The notes: a model not told the origin generated them from the sequence alone. 64,000 bases of DNA from Vanessa cardui (GCF_905220365.1 NC_061130.1:4285501-4349500); one strand, 5' to 3'. Positions 1-12,465 are shown, numbered from the stretch's first letter. Numbers and translations are program-made.

Positions 1-350
1 AACACAAAGGAGGTGGCTTATATATTACAGTTCTGCGTCTTTATAAGTAGTGCGCCTTATTTTTACTAATATTTATAACAATGTTTCTAAATTGTAAAAT
101 GTTATGAGGCTTGGGATTAGTCTTATTTTAGGGGGCTAATTAATCAAATCAATTAAAACGGACACGTGGCAACAGACTTTCACAAAATTGACTATGTAGA
201 AGACTCTGTTTGCAAAATTAAATAGCTCTGAACATATAATACATTTTTTAAATTAATTAATCATAAGATAAAAACACTACTAAATATATGGAACACGATT
301 CCTCTTCAACTAGCACAAATAAAGTACGTGATACGCAATCTATATCTATA

Positions 351-860
351 CTATATATACTAATATTATAAATGTGAAAGTAGCTCTATCTGTCTGTTGC
401 TCTTTCCCGACCAAAACAAAGAACCGAAATTAAAGAAATTTGGTGTGAAGCAAACTGGATCTCCAAGAAAGGACATAGACTACTTTTTTCCTGACAACAT
501 GTTACAACAACAGCCTGTAAATTCCCACTGCTGGGCTAAAGGCCTCCTCTCCCTTTGAGGAGAAGGTTTGGAACATATTCCCACCACGCTGTTCCAATGC
601 GGGTTGGTGGAATACACATGTGGCAGAATTTCTATGAAATTTGTCACATGCAGGTTTCTTCACGATTTTCGCCTTCACAGCTGACCACGAGATGAATTAT
701 AAAGATAAATTAAGCACATGAATCAGCAGTGCTTGCCTGGGTTTGAACCCGCAATCATCGGTTAAGATGCACGCGTTCTAACCGCTGGGCCATCTCGACA
801 ACATCTTAATAAACCCCTAAAACGCGAGCAACGCCGCGGGCAACAACGAATATACTTTAA
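351..860 (+). repeat. Repeat E copy, split by a SINE1
   Basis: The left part (351-504) starts AATATTATAAATGTGAAAGT. The right part (about 797-860) carries CGCGAGCAACGCCGCGGGCAAC, matching the end of the copy at 4581-4780. Retroposon 3'-end-like, with no coding capacity. The SINE1 at 505-796 was inserted after this repeat. Confidence 0.7.
505..796 (-). repeat. SINE1 copy with target-site duplication
   Basis: Full-length: tail CAACAACAGCCTG at the left, tRNA-like head at the right (GAGATGGCCCAGCGGTTAGA on the minus strand). It is flanked by GACAACATGTTA (493-504) and GACAACATCTTA (797-808), a 12-bp TSD with one mismatch. Confidence 0.88.
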
Positions 861-1838
861 ACTATACGATGGCATCAAAGCCTTCTCAGGCACGCCAACT
901 TTTAAAGTAGATCCAAAAAGTCTTAAGTGAGAACGCACGAACATCGTTAAATTTTGTTCTAATATTCATAATTGAGCATTATTTTTCTCTTTTTGAAAAT
1001 GTCAAAGTGCTTCCATATTACTACAGGTAAATTTAAGGTAGCTTAATTGAATTTCACGTCCAACTAATAAAACCACTTGTCCTTTGTACTGCACCGTATC
1101 CCCCTTTGAAATTTCTGTTTTTCGGTGAAATATAAGTTTTACACTTAACAATTTGAACTTACTTTTTGAACTACTTATCTTTTGGTAAATATAAACTTGC
1201 CTTGCTGCGCAGTAATCAGTGGTTCCTTTTATAAGATGAACAAAATAGAAAGGGAAGAAAATGTAACTTCAATTTTTAACGTAAAATTTTATTCTCAGCG
1301 AAAAATCTTTAATGGCTTTTTTTCAAACTGTATCTTGGAAATGTATTTTAATAAAGCGTTTTCAATTGTTACAACTGATTCCATTTTCAAACTATTTCGT
1401 ATCAAGATTTTGTATTTCGATAAATAAATACATTTACGTTTTCACTACAACCGTCCCTTAATATTAATATAACTAGATGCAAACCTTGCTTCACTTGGGT
1501 GAAATACAAAAAAACTTAATAAAAACGGTTAAACTGTTTTACTTTTCATTTACTTTTCGTAAATATTATTTATACATTTTTTTATGAATGTTTTGATTTT
1601 CAAATAGATTTATTTTCTATTTACGTGATGAAAACTAACAATAATATTTTTTTACAAAATATTCTGAACGCACCCGTAAACGTCAAATATGGAAAACGTG
1701 GTTGAACTGTCGTGTCATTAAATTTTATGGATTTAATAACGATATATTATGTCGATTATACGAATTTTGAAATATCTTGTCTAATAATTATTATTGTTTT
1801 TCATGATCTGTAATAGTGGGTTTCAATCGGATTCCTTT
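861..1838. other. AT-rich DNA, no gene or repeat recognised
   Basis: Only short chance ORFs. The 81-codon ORF at 1182-1427 is low-complexity in composition and has no family resemblance. Confidence 0.4.
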
Positions 1839-2125
1839 TTTTATGGAATAGATACATACAAGCATATGGGCTACCTGATGGTAAGTGGTCACCATCACCC
1901 ATATACAATGACGCTGTAAAAAATATTAACTATTCCTTCCATCGTCAATGCGCCACCAACCTTGGGAACTAAGATGCTATGTCCCTTGTGCCTGTAGTTA
2001 CACTAGCGCACTCACCCTCCAAACCGGAACACAACAACACTGCGTACTGTTTTTTAGCGGTAGAATATCTGATGAGTGGGTGGTACCTACCCAGGCGGGC
2101 TTGTACAAAGTCCTACCACCAAGTA
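1839..2125 (+). repeat. Repeat B copy
   Basis: Complete from TTTATGGAATAG through CACCATCACCC, TGTGCCTGTAGTTACACT and GGGTGGTACCTACCCAG to CCTACCACCAAGTA. Repeat B is a noncoding dispersed element; its superfamily is not evident from the window. Confidence 0.8.
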
Positions 2126-2194
2126 AATTAATATGCTATCTTATTTCCGTACTATATATACCTTTAGATTCCTCTCTAGCACGAAAATTAACTG

Positions 2195-2305
2195 TGTTCT
2201 AATTGACTCAAGCGACGTAAAGTCAGTAATGCTTGAATTTGTACCCGCAATTTTTAGCTAAGATTGACGATATCAACCACTAAGCTATAGTGGCTCTCTA
2301 TGTAA
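2195..2305 (-). repeat. Decayed tRNA-like SINE head
   Basis: It retains GCTTGAATTTGTACCCGCAAT and ATCAACCACTAAGCTATAGT, the complement of a SINE1-type B box and A box, with many changes. Confidence 0.4.
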
Positions 2306-3150
2306 TATTTAAATGTCAAAACTATAAATAAAATGGGTAGATTGAAAGTCACACAAAAAACCTGATATTGGTGAAATAATCTTTACCATCTTGGCGGAAT
2401 CGAAAACCAGTAAGCAGAGAATTGAAACGCGACATCAATACGCCGTAAAATGAAACCGTAAACCAAAAAGGGGTTAGCATAAGTTATTCTTTATTTAAAA
2501 AAAATCACGTATCGCAGGCAGTACACAACGATGTAGGTTCTTTATTGCTGCGCCATCAAGCCTCGCGACAGCTTACACATGAATTCGGGAATAGACAAAG
2601 AGTGCGCGATGAAAGAGCTTTTCAACCTGAGTCTCGCTTACGGGAACTACGAGTATGTACAACAGTTAACTTCAATGTATGTGCTTGTTATTAAGTATTT
2701 CACATGCAACTATGTTAACTGAAACATTTTTTTTTCTGGATTTGTATTGAAGCTCTGTTCTAATATTAGTGTTGATTTTTAAATGGCTATAATTAAAAAT
2801 GAAATCGTTATATAACTCAATAGATAGAGCTCGTGGTTCTTAGGTTTGATTCCAGATAAGTCACAGAGTTCTCATAACATTATTTATATTCTTATATCAA
2901 GTAGTGTATGACGGCTAAGAATCTTACTGTAAGTAGGACCTGAACCTAGGCATATCATAATACATCATCTACCAGTCTCCACTGGAGTAACGTGGTGTAG
3001 TAGACTCCAATAAATTTTTTTACTGTTTTAAATTACAACACAATAACTTTTTTATGTAAAATAAAATATGTTGGTAACCCATACTCAAGTAAATAGCTCT
3101 GTACTGATTGATACAAAGAGTTTTAATGTACATGTATGAGTTTAATATAT
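2306..3150. other. No gene recognised
   Basis: AT-rich and noncoding in all frames; no repeat shared with the rest of the window was seen. Confidence 0.4.
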
Positions 3151-3151
3151 G

Positions 3152-3508
3152 TAATTTCAGTAGTTCTGGATGGCCAAAATAATATTATCGTTTTATAATG
3201 ATGCTCCAATCTGTCTATCTTTTTGTTAGAATGCCACGCTATCGTCCAATTGTTTTCTAATGACAGCTCAATTATATTTAAAATAAGAAATAGTTACATG
3301 CCAGAATTAAATGCTATGTCATATAAAATAATATTAATTACAGTTTTACGAATTACTGATCGATTAATTATAATAATAATTGTATATAGTAAAGTTAATT
3401 CAATAGATTACCCCTGCGATAATCATAATATGCAATAGTAATGTGATAAAAATTATGATATAGAATCAAATGTCATAACACCGCATTGAAGGCTAAGGTT
3501 ACTCTCGT
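3152..3508 (+). repeat. Repeat J copy (uninterrupted)
   Basis: A 357-bp stretch running from TCAGTAGTTCTGGATGGCC to GAAGGCTAAGGTTACTCTCG. It matches the minus strand of 46072-46925 almost throughout, except that the latter holds a 489-bp TIR element. The copy at 3.2 kb is therefore the paralogous empty site. No TIRs or coding capacity; class unknown. Confidence 0.75.
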
Positions 3509-3687
3509 AACATATTATATATTTATACTATATGTAACACTATCTAAACTAAAACTAAAATCATAATATGCAATATATATAATACACTTACTTGCGCTAT
3601 TAATTAGGAGTAGATTAAAATACTATGGAATATCGAATATGGGAAATATGACATAAGTATTCTTTGATATTCTATGACGTATGAGTA

Positions 3688-3918
3688 TGACGCCCTCCGT
3701 GGTCGAGTGGTGTGTACACCGGTTTTCATGGGTACGCCACTCCGAGGTCCCGGGTTCGATTCACAGCCGATTCAATGTAAATTATCATCAGTTTTCTATG
3801 TTGCCTTGGGTGTGGGTGTTTGTGGTGCGTTGCTACTTCTGATTTTCCATAACACAACTTTAGCTACTTACATTGGCATCAGAGTAATTTATGTGATATT
3901 GTCTCATATTTATTTATG
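3688..3918 (+). repeat. SINE2 copy
   Basis: Head GACGCCCTCCGTGGTCGAG, B box GGTTCGATTCA, body and ATTTATTTATGA tail. One change lies in the B box; the element is otherwise complete. Confidence 0.85.
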
Positions 3919-4580
3919 ACTTTTTTTTAATATCCAATGACATTAGTTTACATTCAATTGTTAATAATTGTGTAACAAACGCCGAAATAACTGGTGAATA
4001 TATACTAGTAACATTATACACGTTTACTATAGCACTGTATTTTACTGCTTAAAATATTATTTCATACAAAAATCGTTGTGAATGTCTACAGACATGGAGA
4101 TGCGAGTTTTTTTGACTATCCCCTGAGAATACTTTCATTTCGCTGAATAAAAGTATACATTATTTTACTCCAAGATATTAACTATTATGCTGACTTTGAA
4201 TGGAGTATAAATAGTTTTTCGGTAATGTAAGAATGAATCTTTTACTACTAATTTGTATGGGCATGTGCGGCATTCTTGCTTCAATTTTAGTAGCTAGAGT
4301 ATCTGGGTTGAAAGTAAAGGACTAGCTAATGACATTTTATGAGAGTATGTGTGTGTGGAGTGTGTGTATAGAGAGTTTACTTGTGTTTACCTCGCTCCTT
4401 GAGAATGAATGAAATTTCGTCCAAAAATTAGATCAGATATGTCTCGATATGTTTGATCAATTGGTCATCTATCTATCTGATTATCTGTCAAGACATCAGA
4501 AGTAATATTCTGAAAGAATTCACATCGTATCTCACTTGTAAATTATTGTCAACTGATTTTCAGTAATATGCTATTTTGAT

Positions 4581-4780
4581 TTATATTAATATTATATATG
4601 TCAAAGTAGCTCTGTCTGTCTGTCGCATTTCCGCACTTCGCTGAACCGAATTTCATGAAATTTGGTATGAAGTAAAAATGAAAATCAATCAAACGCCAAG
4701 AAGGGACATACATAGCTTCTTATTTGCCTAACACATGACAACATCCTAAAACGAACGAAGCTGCGGGCAACTACCAGTAT
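4581..4780 (+). repeat. Repeat E copy (uninterrupted)
   Basis: ATATTATATATGTCAAAGTAG, then CTGTCTGTCTGTCGC, CGAATTTCATGAAATTTGGT, and the end GAAGCTGCGGGCAACTACCA. It serves as the reference for the copy split by a SINE at 351-860. Confidence 0.7.
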
Positions 4781-5167
4781 CCTATAAATTATATTTTTTT
4801 TTATTACTGCCATCAATGTCATATATAACATTCTTATAATTCAAGGTCGCTTGAATTATATATTTTTATACGAAATAGCTCTTCAGTTAATATAGCCCAA
4901 CACGTTATCTCTATTTCTTATATTTATATATTATATGCGAACTGCGGCATTATATTAATTAAACTGCCATTTTCCTCTCCAGTTTAACACATTCATAGCT
5001 CGTATTACGACCATATGATATGTTGAATAATTTAGGCCGTGAATACTTTTGTACTCAATATAATAACACACACCTATATAACCTCTTTTAATATTTTTAA
5101 ATACTATCTGATATTGATAACGCCTTGATTAGATGGCCATTTTTTTTAAATTTTACACGATTGTCAA

Positions 5168-5262
5168 TCATCATCCTCCTGCCCTTATCCCAATTTACTT
5201 GGGGTCGGTGCAGCATGTCTTCTTCTTCCATACTTCTCTATTCCCTATCTGACGTCATTCAA
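5168..5262. repeat. Fragment of a LINE 3' region
   Basis: ATCATCCTCCTGCCCTTATC, ACTTGGGGTCGGTGCAGCAT and CTTCTTCTTCCATACTTCTC. I recognise this block from lepidopteran LINE-derived repeats. It is a single, truncated copy. Confidence 0.6.
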
Positions 5263-5668
5263 AAGTAACATTGTGATTGTCAATTAAGATTTTTTTTTTT
5301 TCAATATATCAGAACTGACTTTCTTGACCGTGTCATTTTCAAAGTTTTAATTTTGTTCCGTTGATTGCGATTTTCTTATACATTATATAATATTATGTTA
5401 TTTACATTCTTACAAATAATGTTTTAATTATTTTGCGTCTTTGCAATTGACAGGCGGGGGCGTTGACCCCGCGACGAGAAGCAATATTTAATTACTTTAA
5501 AAAAAATAATTGGTTTATGAAAAAAATCAAATCAAGTCAAATCAGTACGAAATTTTCTTAAAATATTTCTCAATTAATAACAAATGTATTATGTATCTGA
5601 ATAGTACAATTATTTTATACAATCGTAAATATCAAAGCAATATGAACTATATAATATTTTAAATTAAC

Positions 5669-6235
5669 ATGATTATTTTTATTATTACAGTTATTAAAAA
5701 CGGGACATTTACTACGTTTTTATTTTTATTTGATGAAGATATTTCGACATTTTCCACGAATGTCTCGTTCACGAGACGATATTGTGAAGTATGTAATAAT
5801 ATGAAGTATGTCCGTATCAGATCTACGAAGTCTGTATTGATGCAGAGACAGTGTCTCGGTTATTTGCGCCTCAATGTAGACCGGGAGTCGTTTAACAAAA
5901 TGACGGACCCTTTTTATCTTAGTCGGGCTGTTATTTGTTGCTCGTTCTATTTTCTTCAACCGCAAACCGTCGACTGCTATTTTGAATATAAGGTTTCTGC
6001 AAAATTAAATAAAACCAGCTTTATTTCCTGGAACTCGCAACGATATAAACCGACTCCTATTCTTCATGTCTCCTCGTACACTGCCAGTAAACATAGGACT
6101 TTTGTTGACTCACATATAAATCTTATTCAGTGTATTGTATATTTGCTTTTGAACAACAAAGAAAATTTACAAATGACGAAGGAATCTCAACCGAGACCGG
6201 GAGACATGTTATGTCTTTACACACATTTCTCATAA
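5669..6235 (+). CDS. Unexplained 188-codon ORF, possible exon
   Basis: Open for 188 codons in AT-rich DNA, longer than expected by chance. A splice-acceptor-like stretch TTTTTATTATTACAG ends at 5690, 22 bp into the ORF, so a 3'-terminal or internal exon starting at 5691 is as likely as the ATG at 5669. The protein is Ser-, Thr- and Tyr-rich with scattered Cys (YCEVCNN, VICCSFYF). No domain, signal peptide or repeat family is recognised. No AATAAA immediately follows. It may be a lineage-specific exon, a relic, or chance. Confidence 0.2.
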   Translation: MIIFIITVIKNGTFTTFLFLFDEDISTFSTNVSFTRRYCEVCNNMKYVRIRSTKSVLMQRQCLGYLRLNVDRESFNKMTDPFYLSRAVICCSFYFLQPQTVDCYFEYKVSAKLNKTSFISWNSQRYKPTPILHVSSYTASKHRTFVDSHINLIQCIVYLLLNNKENLQMTKESQPRPGDMLCLYTHFS

Positions 6236-7500
6236 AATAGAAAATATCCAACGAAAACCCTAATGATTTTAATGTAATATGAAACATAAATCTTAACCGA
6301 TGACTGATTTATGACCAGAAAATAATCATACTTCAATATCTGATTGAAATCTTCCGCTTGTGTTTTTTGAGGAGAGTGGTAAAATCAGCAACGTTATTCT
6401 GATAACGAGAAGAAGCCGGAATTTCTGAATACTATTTTATTTATATATAATATTAAATTTTAATATGAACATAAAGTTAGAAATGAATAATATTTTCTCA
6501 TATCGAACAACCTTATGCTACAATGAGCGGTAGTTCAGTTATTTAAAGTAAGCGCAAAGAAAATTTGCTTTGACTACAAGTTAGAGTCTTGATTATTCAT
6601 CTGAAAGTGAACGGCGCGTAGAATGGCTTTGTCTTGAGTCGGAAAATTAATGAACTTCCCTTACTTTACGTTAAATGTAGCTAGCGGAACGACTGTAGTA
6701 CGATCTTACATAAATGTTGTACACGTATTGTTAAACTTCGTCAGTTTATGGGAGATATTTTTGTTAAGGGCTCACTCTAATCTTCGGGCTTGGTTGAAGA
6801 TACTTCGTTTGTGGAGATATCGTTCATAAGCAAGCGCTATCTACGCCACCAGCCTCCTATTCAACCAAAATAGTACCTCAAGGAGTTCAGTAATGAGTTC
6901 CTCGTAGGCTCTCCTTACAGCTAGTAGTTTTAACGGTGCTATTAAAAACCTTATGAATAGTGTCTATAGAAACTCTATTTCTAAGTTTTGCGGTGAAATT
7001 TAGTCGGGAACATTGTCTGCGTACGAAATATTTTTTAAATTTGTTCGCATTTTCGACGACGACGTATTTTTTTAGTTCAACGTTTACACGTTTTCTAAAA
7101 TAAATTGTTTCTTGGTGCTTAGCATGAAAATGGTTGCTTATGATAGTTTTGCCTTCTTATTATTTCTACAGGAAGAACATTTGATTTAATGGTAGAGATA
7201 TATTGATTATTTTGTTTGTTATTAAGATATTTTTTTGTATTTCTTGAATGCTATTATTTCGTAAAGATAAAGTGTTTTATGATATAATATCTTTGAAACG
7301 GCTTCATTATAACATACTTTGTTGAATGCGTAATTTTAGTATTAGTCACTATGCGGAGTGTTTTCAGAAAATTTCACAAATGATTATTCTTTGTATACTT
7401 GTAGGATACTCGCAGACGATTGAAACAAACTGTGCTGTTTTAAATACTATTTCATTCATTCATTTATTCGGATTGCTTTCATAAATAAAATAAAACAATT
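6236..7500. other. No gene or shared repeat recognised
   Basis: Read on both strands: no long ORF, SINE head or TIR pair seen. Confidence 0.4.
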
Positions 7501-7502
7501 AT

Positions 7503-7720
7503 CAACCGACTTCAAAAAGGAGGAGGTTATTAACTCGTCTGTATTTTTTTTTTGTTACCTCATAACTTTTAAGTGGGTGATATTTTTTTGGTTGGCTGAC
7601 AATATATACACAATAACTATAACTACGTTATGTAATCGACTTTTAAGTAGTCTATTTTTTCACATTACACTTACTTAGGAGGAGTCTAAAAAATATGTTG
7701 AATACACAATTATTTTTATT
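7503..7720 (+). repeat. Repeat K copy
   Basis: TCAACCGACTTCAAAAAGGAGG and GTTACCTCATAACTTTT are shared with 51412-51610. This is a lepidopteran dispersed repeat, probably a retroposon 3' part. Confidence 0.6.
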
Positions 7721-8043
7721 ACTTTTCAGTGCACATTCATTTGTTTCAAAACAGTGTTTTGTTTGAAGTCAGTTTTTCTTTTTGTTAATATTTTTACACA
7801 TGGTAGTAAAAAAATCGTAACTTAGCTATTTAAAATTCAGCATACAAAATAGTATACGTTACTCTTTCGAAGAAATAAAGTTATTGGAGCTCAAAGATGA
7901 TATTGTATCGCGCATAATAATCAAACAGATACTGTAATAAAATCTGGGAAAAATATATTTTTATTAATATATATTTTAGTTAAGAAAAATGTAATAATCG
8001 GTAAAAAATATATATATCTGTATGATGGAATTTACATTATACA

Positions 8044-8361
8044 GCAATCAATGATATTCTAATAAACAGATATGTTATACCCATACTAAACAACAGAAAA
8101 AAGTGTGCCGCGCCGGGGACCGTTTATTTTAAATTTCGTTACAAGAAAAAGGGATAGCTTGATAAAAACAATAAGTAAAAGGGATAACTGGATGTTTTAA
8201 TTACGCAAAACGTATTACTACATAATTATGATGTGTTATAACGTATTACTGGCATAGTTATGATGAAAACGACTAAGGCAAACGTCCCAATTAGGACGTT
8301 TTCTAGTCTTCACTTTTTGCGCGTTAATGACATATCTGTTTACTAGAACATCATTGACAGC
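8044..8361. mobile_element. MITE with ~32-bp imperfect TIRs
   Basis: 8044-8075 is the imperfect complement of 8330-8361 (core TAAACAGATATGT on both arms), about 28 of 32 matching. Inside are a short hairpin AACGTCC/GGACGTT (8281-8300) and a direct repeat ACGTATTACT...TTATGATG (8209 and 8241). No ORF. The TSD is not clear. Confidence 0.65.
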
Positions 8362-8724
8362 AATTGACCGATTTTTCTTAAGTGTCAAGAGTTTTTTGGT
8401 AACCTGCGTTGCTTTTAAACCAATTAAAGTATTCGGGGCAACCTTCTCTACATAATTCCAACGACAATCTCGATACTCTTGAGGGTTTTATTTAAAAAAA
8501 AAATATAATTTTTTTCTCGCAAATAAAAAATAATGACCAATTACAACTTCAAATCAAAAGACGTTCCATAAAAACTTACATGCAATTTAGATGATAACAT
8601 GTTATAGCAGTCTCTTGCCCATACGTGTCCTCAATGCCTATTTCCATACTTAGAACAAGAAAAACACGACAGAAGCGATAACTTAAGCTGTTCCGAATGT
8701 AAGAGAAAGGGAAGCCAGACAGAC

Positions 8725-8908
8725 TAACGCCGTAACGCGTTACGTAACGAAGTGACTTATGTTGGTTGTCAGGCAGATAGGTAGCCTATGTGCTTCTTTT
8801 GAGTTCAAGTTTGCTTCATAAAAATTACATATAATTCGGTGCAGCGGTTTGGTCGTAAAAGAGCGACAGGCAGACAGACAGAGTTGCTTTCACATTTATA
8901 ATATAGAT
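8725..8908 (-). repeat. Repeat E copy
   Basis: The minus strand reads ATTATAAATGTGAAAGCAAC, CTGTCTGTCTGCCTGTCGCT and TATGTAATTTTTATGAAGCAAA, in the same order as 4581-4780. Confidence 0.65.
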
Positions 8909-9267
8909 TATAAAGATTATCACTTCAAAACTGTTGCAGAAATAATCTTCATCCAAAAAACCCAAGCTGTGTAAGAAATGCGTTGCACGTTAGTTAGTCA
9001 TTATAAAATTATATTAAATCAATTTCATGGATTTAAAAATAGAACGGATTCATTTAAAACAAGTTGTTTCTTAAAATGACAATTTTACGTTTGTTCGTCT
9101 AAAGTGAGCTCTTCAAGATGGAAGGACTTCGAATGGCGTGTACAAGGAACTCCTCGCCTAATTTAACTTTAAATAGTTAAGAGGTTTTATTCAACCTTAG
9201 TGGCAAAATGATTCTACTTTCAATAATAATTGGATATAATGTATTTAATTGATGTTTCTGTAATCTA

Positions 9268-9420
9268 CAGTGGGGGTAAGAAAAGTCAAGTCACCATAAG
9301 ATCTATTTTCGTGTGCTTAATATGAACGATAATCTGCTTTACCGATCGAGAATGACATATTGCGTCGCAATAATTTGATGTTTAGATTCAAAAGGTACTA
9401 AGAGTCTAAGAAAATCTCTG
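9268..9420 (+). repeat. Repeat M copy
   Basis: GTGGGGGTAAGAAAAGTCAAG, AAGATCTATTTTCGTG, CGAGAATGACATATTGCGTC and TTTGATGTTTAGATTCAAAA recur in the same order at 60727-60870. Noncoding; class unknown. Confidence 0.6.
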
Positions 9421-10259
9421 TGTGTAAGCCTACAGTTGAGCTAAGGTACTTCTCACGATTTTTCCCATGACAATTTAAGAGTCTACCTGGGTTTGTACTC
9501 ACCAACAGAACAATCAAGTACTCGTCTTCTAATAACTGAGCTATAAATTAATGCTGCATTTTTTACGATCATAAAAGAAACATTATTAGAACTACTATCA
9601 AAATTATTTGTACTGGAAAGAACGGAAATTAAAATAAAATCTACATGATTACCAATGCACTGAAGTTTAAAACTACCATTACCAGACATCCCTGCAAATA
9701 ATTACTTCTTGAAGGTAAACCCAATCAATTTTTTTGACACCAAAGTTATTCTTGAACCGCAGACTATGGGGTGAGCAGGTTTAAAAACTAACCCCATGGG
9801 TCTACACTCATACACTTATGAATATATAATTATTAATATTATAACAAATGTCATTTATAAATATAAAATTGTCATTTGTTTCAAAATACTTAATATATTT
9901 TGTCACGGAGTTAAGTATCCAACAATACTATAGGTACTAGAAGCTATGCGATATACCTACGGCAAAGCTCTGACAGAATGTTGATAATACGGTTCCGTCT
10001 GAAAATCTCATTTATTTAGTTTTAACTTACATTCACAGACTTATATATTTATGAAGGCAAATGTTTTCATGGTAACAGTTACGCTACTAACTCGTAATTT
10101 AAACAAACTTTGACTTGAAAAGTGTTGGGATAGAGTAAGTTCAACATAATATGTATCTTATGTGTATGTTAACGTTAGGATAGTAGTAAGTATCGATATG
10201 TTAGAGCAATGTAAACAGTTTAAAGTGATATATTCTCTTAACTATATTCATCGCGTAAT

Positions 10260-10475
10260 ATATAATAAGCGACATATAACCTAAAGTAACTCTGTCTGTT
10301 ACCTCATCATGCTTAAACCCATTTAGATGACATGTAATGTGAAGATAGTTTAAGTACCGGGGAAGGATATAGGCTAGTATTTAATTTTACCCCTCGAGGG
10401 GGTAAAATTGGGAGCGACGATTTGCGTACTATAGGTAAAGTTTTATAAATTTCGCTCAAGTATATAATAGAACTG
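10260..10475 (+). repeat. Repeat E-related copy (variant)
   Basis: It shares ACCCCTCGAGGGG, CTATAGGTAAAGTTTTAT and AATTTCG with 50935-51160, a second variant of the same retroposon-like 3' end. Confidence 0.55.
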
Positions 10476-10664
10476 ATCAAATTGCTTAACCAAGATGCAA
10501 GCTCCCAAAAGGCGCACTTCTCAATTGATTCAAGTAACATGTGTACGCGCTTGTCATGTTCATTAATTTACGTAATGGTACTAGTTGAACGAACTATCGT
10601 CTGTTAATCAATTAAATACAAATTATACTTACAACGGCTTAACTTTAATTTTAAATCATATTCT

Positions 10665-11260
10665 AAAACGAAGTCCCCCAGCCGCATCTGTGTATCTGTC
10701 TGTATGTTCGCGATAAAATCCAAAATATTGAGCGGATTTTCATGCGATTTTCACTAATAGACAAAGAGATTCATAGGGAAGGTTTAAGAATAAAATTTAT
10801 TAAGGTTTTTGTTTTTTTTTTGTGGTATAGGTTGGCGGAGCATATAGGCCACCTGATGGTGAGTGGTCACCATCACCCTTAGGCAATGAAGCTGTAAGAA
10901 ACTATTATGTACCATCTTTTACTATTAACTATTCCTTACACCGTCAATGTGCCACCAACTTTGGGAACTAAGATGTTATGTCCCTTGTGCCTGTAGTTAC
11001 ACTGACTCACTCACCCTTCAAACCGGAATACAACAATACTGAGTACTGTTATTTGGCGGTAGAATAACTGATGAGTGGGTGGTACCTACCCAGACGGGCT
11101 TGAACAGAGCCCTACCACCAATTTTTGTTTTAATAAGATGAAATAGAACGACAATTGTTAAACATGTCAGAAAGTAGCAACAAATACTATATATATAAAT
11201 AAAAATATAAAATAAATATTATGTCCACCCGAAAACGAGGCCGCCAGTTATAAATAAATT
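10665..11260 (+). repeat. Repeat F copy, split by repeat B
   Basis: The left part has CCCAGCCGCATCTGTGTATC, GAGCGGATTTTCATGCGATT and AGAGATTCATAGGGAAGG. The right part has GATGAAATAGAACGACAATT and AACATGTCAGAAAGTAGC. The same two parts occur at 58605-59110 without repeat B. Confidence 0.65.
10812..11121 (+). repeat. Repeat B copy inserted in repeat F
   Basis: Complete copy. TTTTTGTTTT occurs at 10806-10815 and again at 11122-11131, consistent with a TSD of about 10 bp. The uninterrupted order in repeat F at 58.7 kb supports this as an insertion. Confidence 0.75.
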
Positions 11261-11775
11261 ACAAAATAGCCAATAAATATTAATTAATTTATCAAATTTA
11301 ATAAACTTTATTTTATTTTTAAATTTCACAAGTTTTATTAAGAACAGTTACTCGTTTCAGCTACACGCTGCTAGAATAAGATTACGAAGTAAAAGTTTCC
11401 GTTGAAAGACAAACATATAAAGAAGCGTTTCAGCAAATAGTTATTAGGTTTAGCATATAAACTACTTTATGGAAAATTAAAGAAAATACCCCGTTTTCTA
11501 CATTACTTCTGATTTTACGTAATTCTCATTCACGCTTATAATATTAGAAAAAAAATGTGGGTATTTTTTTTAAAACACGAAAATAAAATTATTTATAATT
11601 ATTGTTGATACAACAGTGATAACATTTTATATGACTTGAATAGGTGTCACGGATGTAAGATCACTAAGGGAGTATACTAATACGTAAAACATAAAAATAT
11701 TATTTGTTGTGTAGAAAGTATTGATTATTTCTTATCACAGGATTTTCATAGAATCTTAATTGCATTATTATTATT
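11261..11775. other. No gene recognised
   Basis: Very AT-rich, with short chance ORFs only. Confidence 0.4.
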
Positions 11776-11777
11776 AT

Positions 11778-12066
11778 TATTTATGGAATAGGTTTGCGGA
11801 CGAGCATATGAGCCACTTGATGATAAGTGGTCACCATCACCCATAGACAATGACGCTGTAAGACATACTAACTATTCCTTATATCGTCACAGCGCCACCA
11901 ACCTTAGGAACTAAGATGCTATGTCCCTTGTGCCTGTAGTTACACCGGCTCACTCACCCTTCAAACCGGAACACAACAATACTGCGGACTATTGTTTAGC
12001 GGTAGAATACCTGATGAGTGGGTGGTACCTACCCAGGCGGGCTTGCACAAAGCCCTACCACCAAGT
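11778..12066 (+). repeat. Repeat B copy
   Basis: From an ATT-rich tract and TATGGAATAGG to CTACCACCAAGT. It has two overlapping spurious ORFs, which are shadows of the repeat. Confidence 0.8.
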
Positions 12067-12465
12067 GGTATTTCTATTGAAGAATTCCGTATACATGATT
12101 CAGTGATGCTGATTCATTTAGACTATGTAAGACAGATTTTATTCTTTAAATGCCAGTTTTATAGGAGAAGATGAATTGTTGAACGGCTATTTTACTTACA
12201 TGTTATACGTCTTTCGGTGCATTATGAAAAAAATGATGAGAGAATGTTTTTGTGATGCGCGCGCACACGATGTATACAAATTACACGATGAATTTGCTCG
12301 TTTGTTTAGCCAATTATCAAGTCGCAAGAAATAGACAACTTCACACCATATCTTATTTTAAAATATCTATTTTATTACAAATTTAAATTTCGAATGAGTG
12401 TTATAGCAGTGGCGAGTATAGTGAGTTGCATTTATATTTTATAATAATTATTCTTTTATTATGAA

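Noticed and set aside
1948..2202. ORFs at 1948, 11921, 11992 and 45160
   Set aside because: Readings through repeat B copies.
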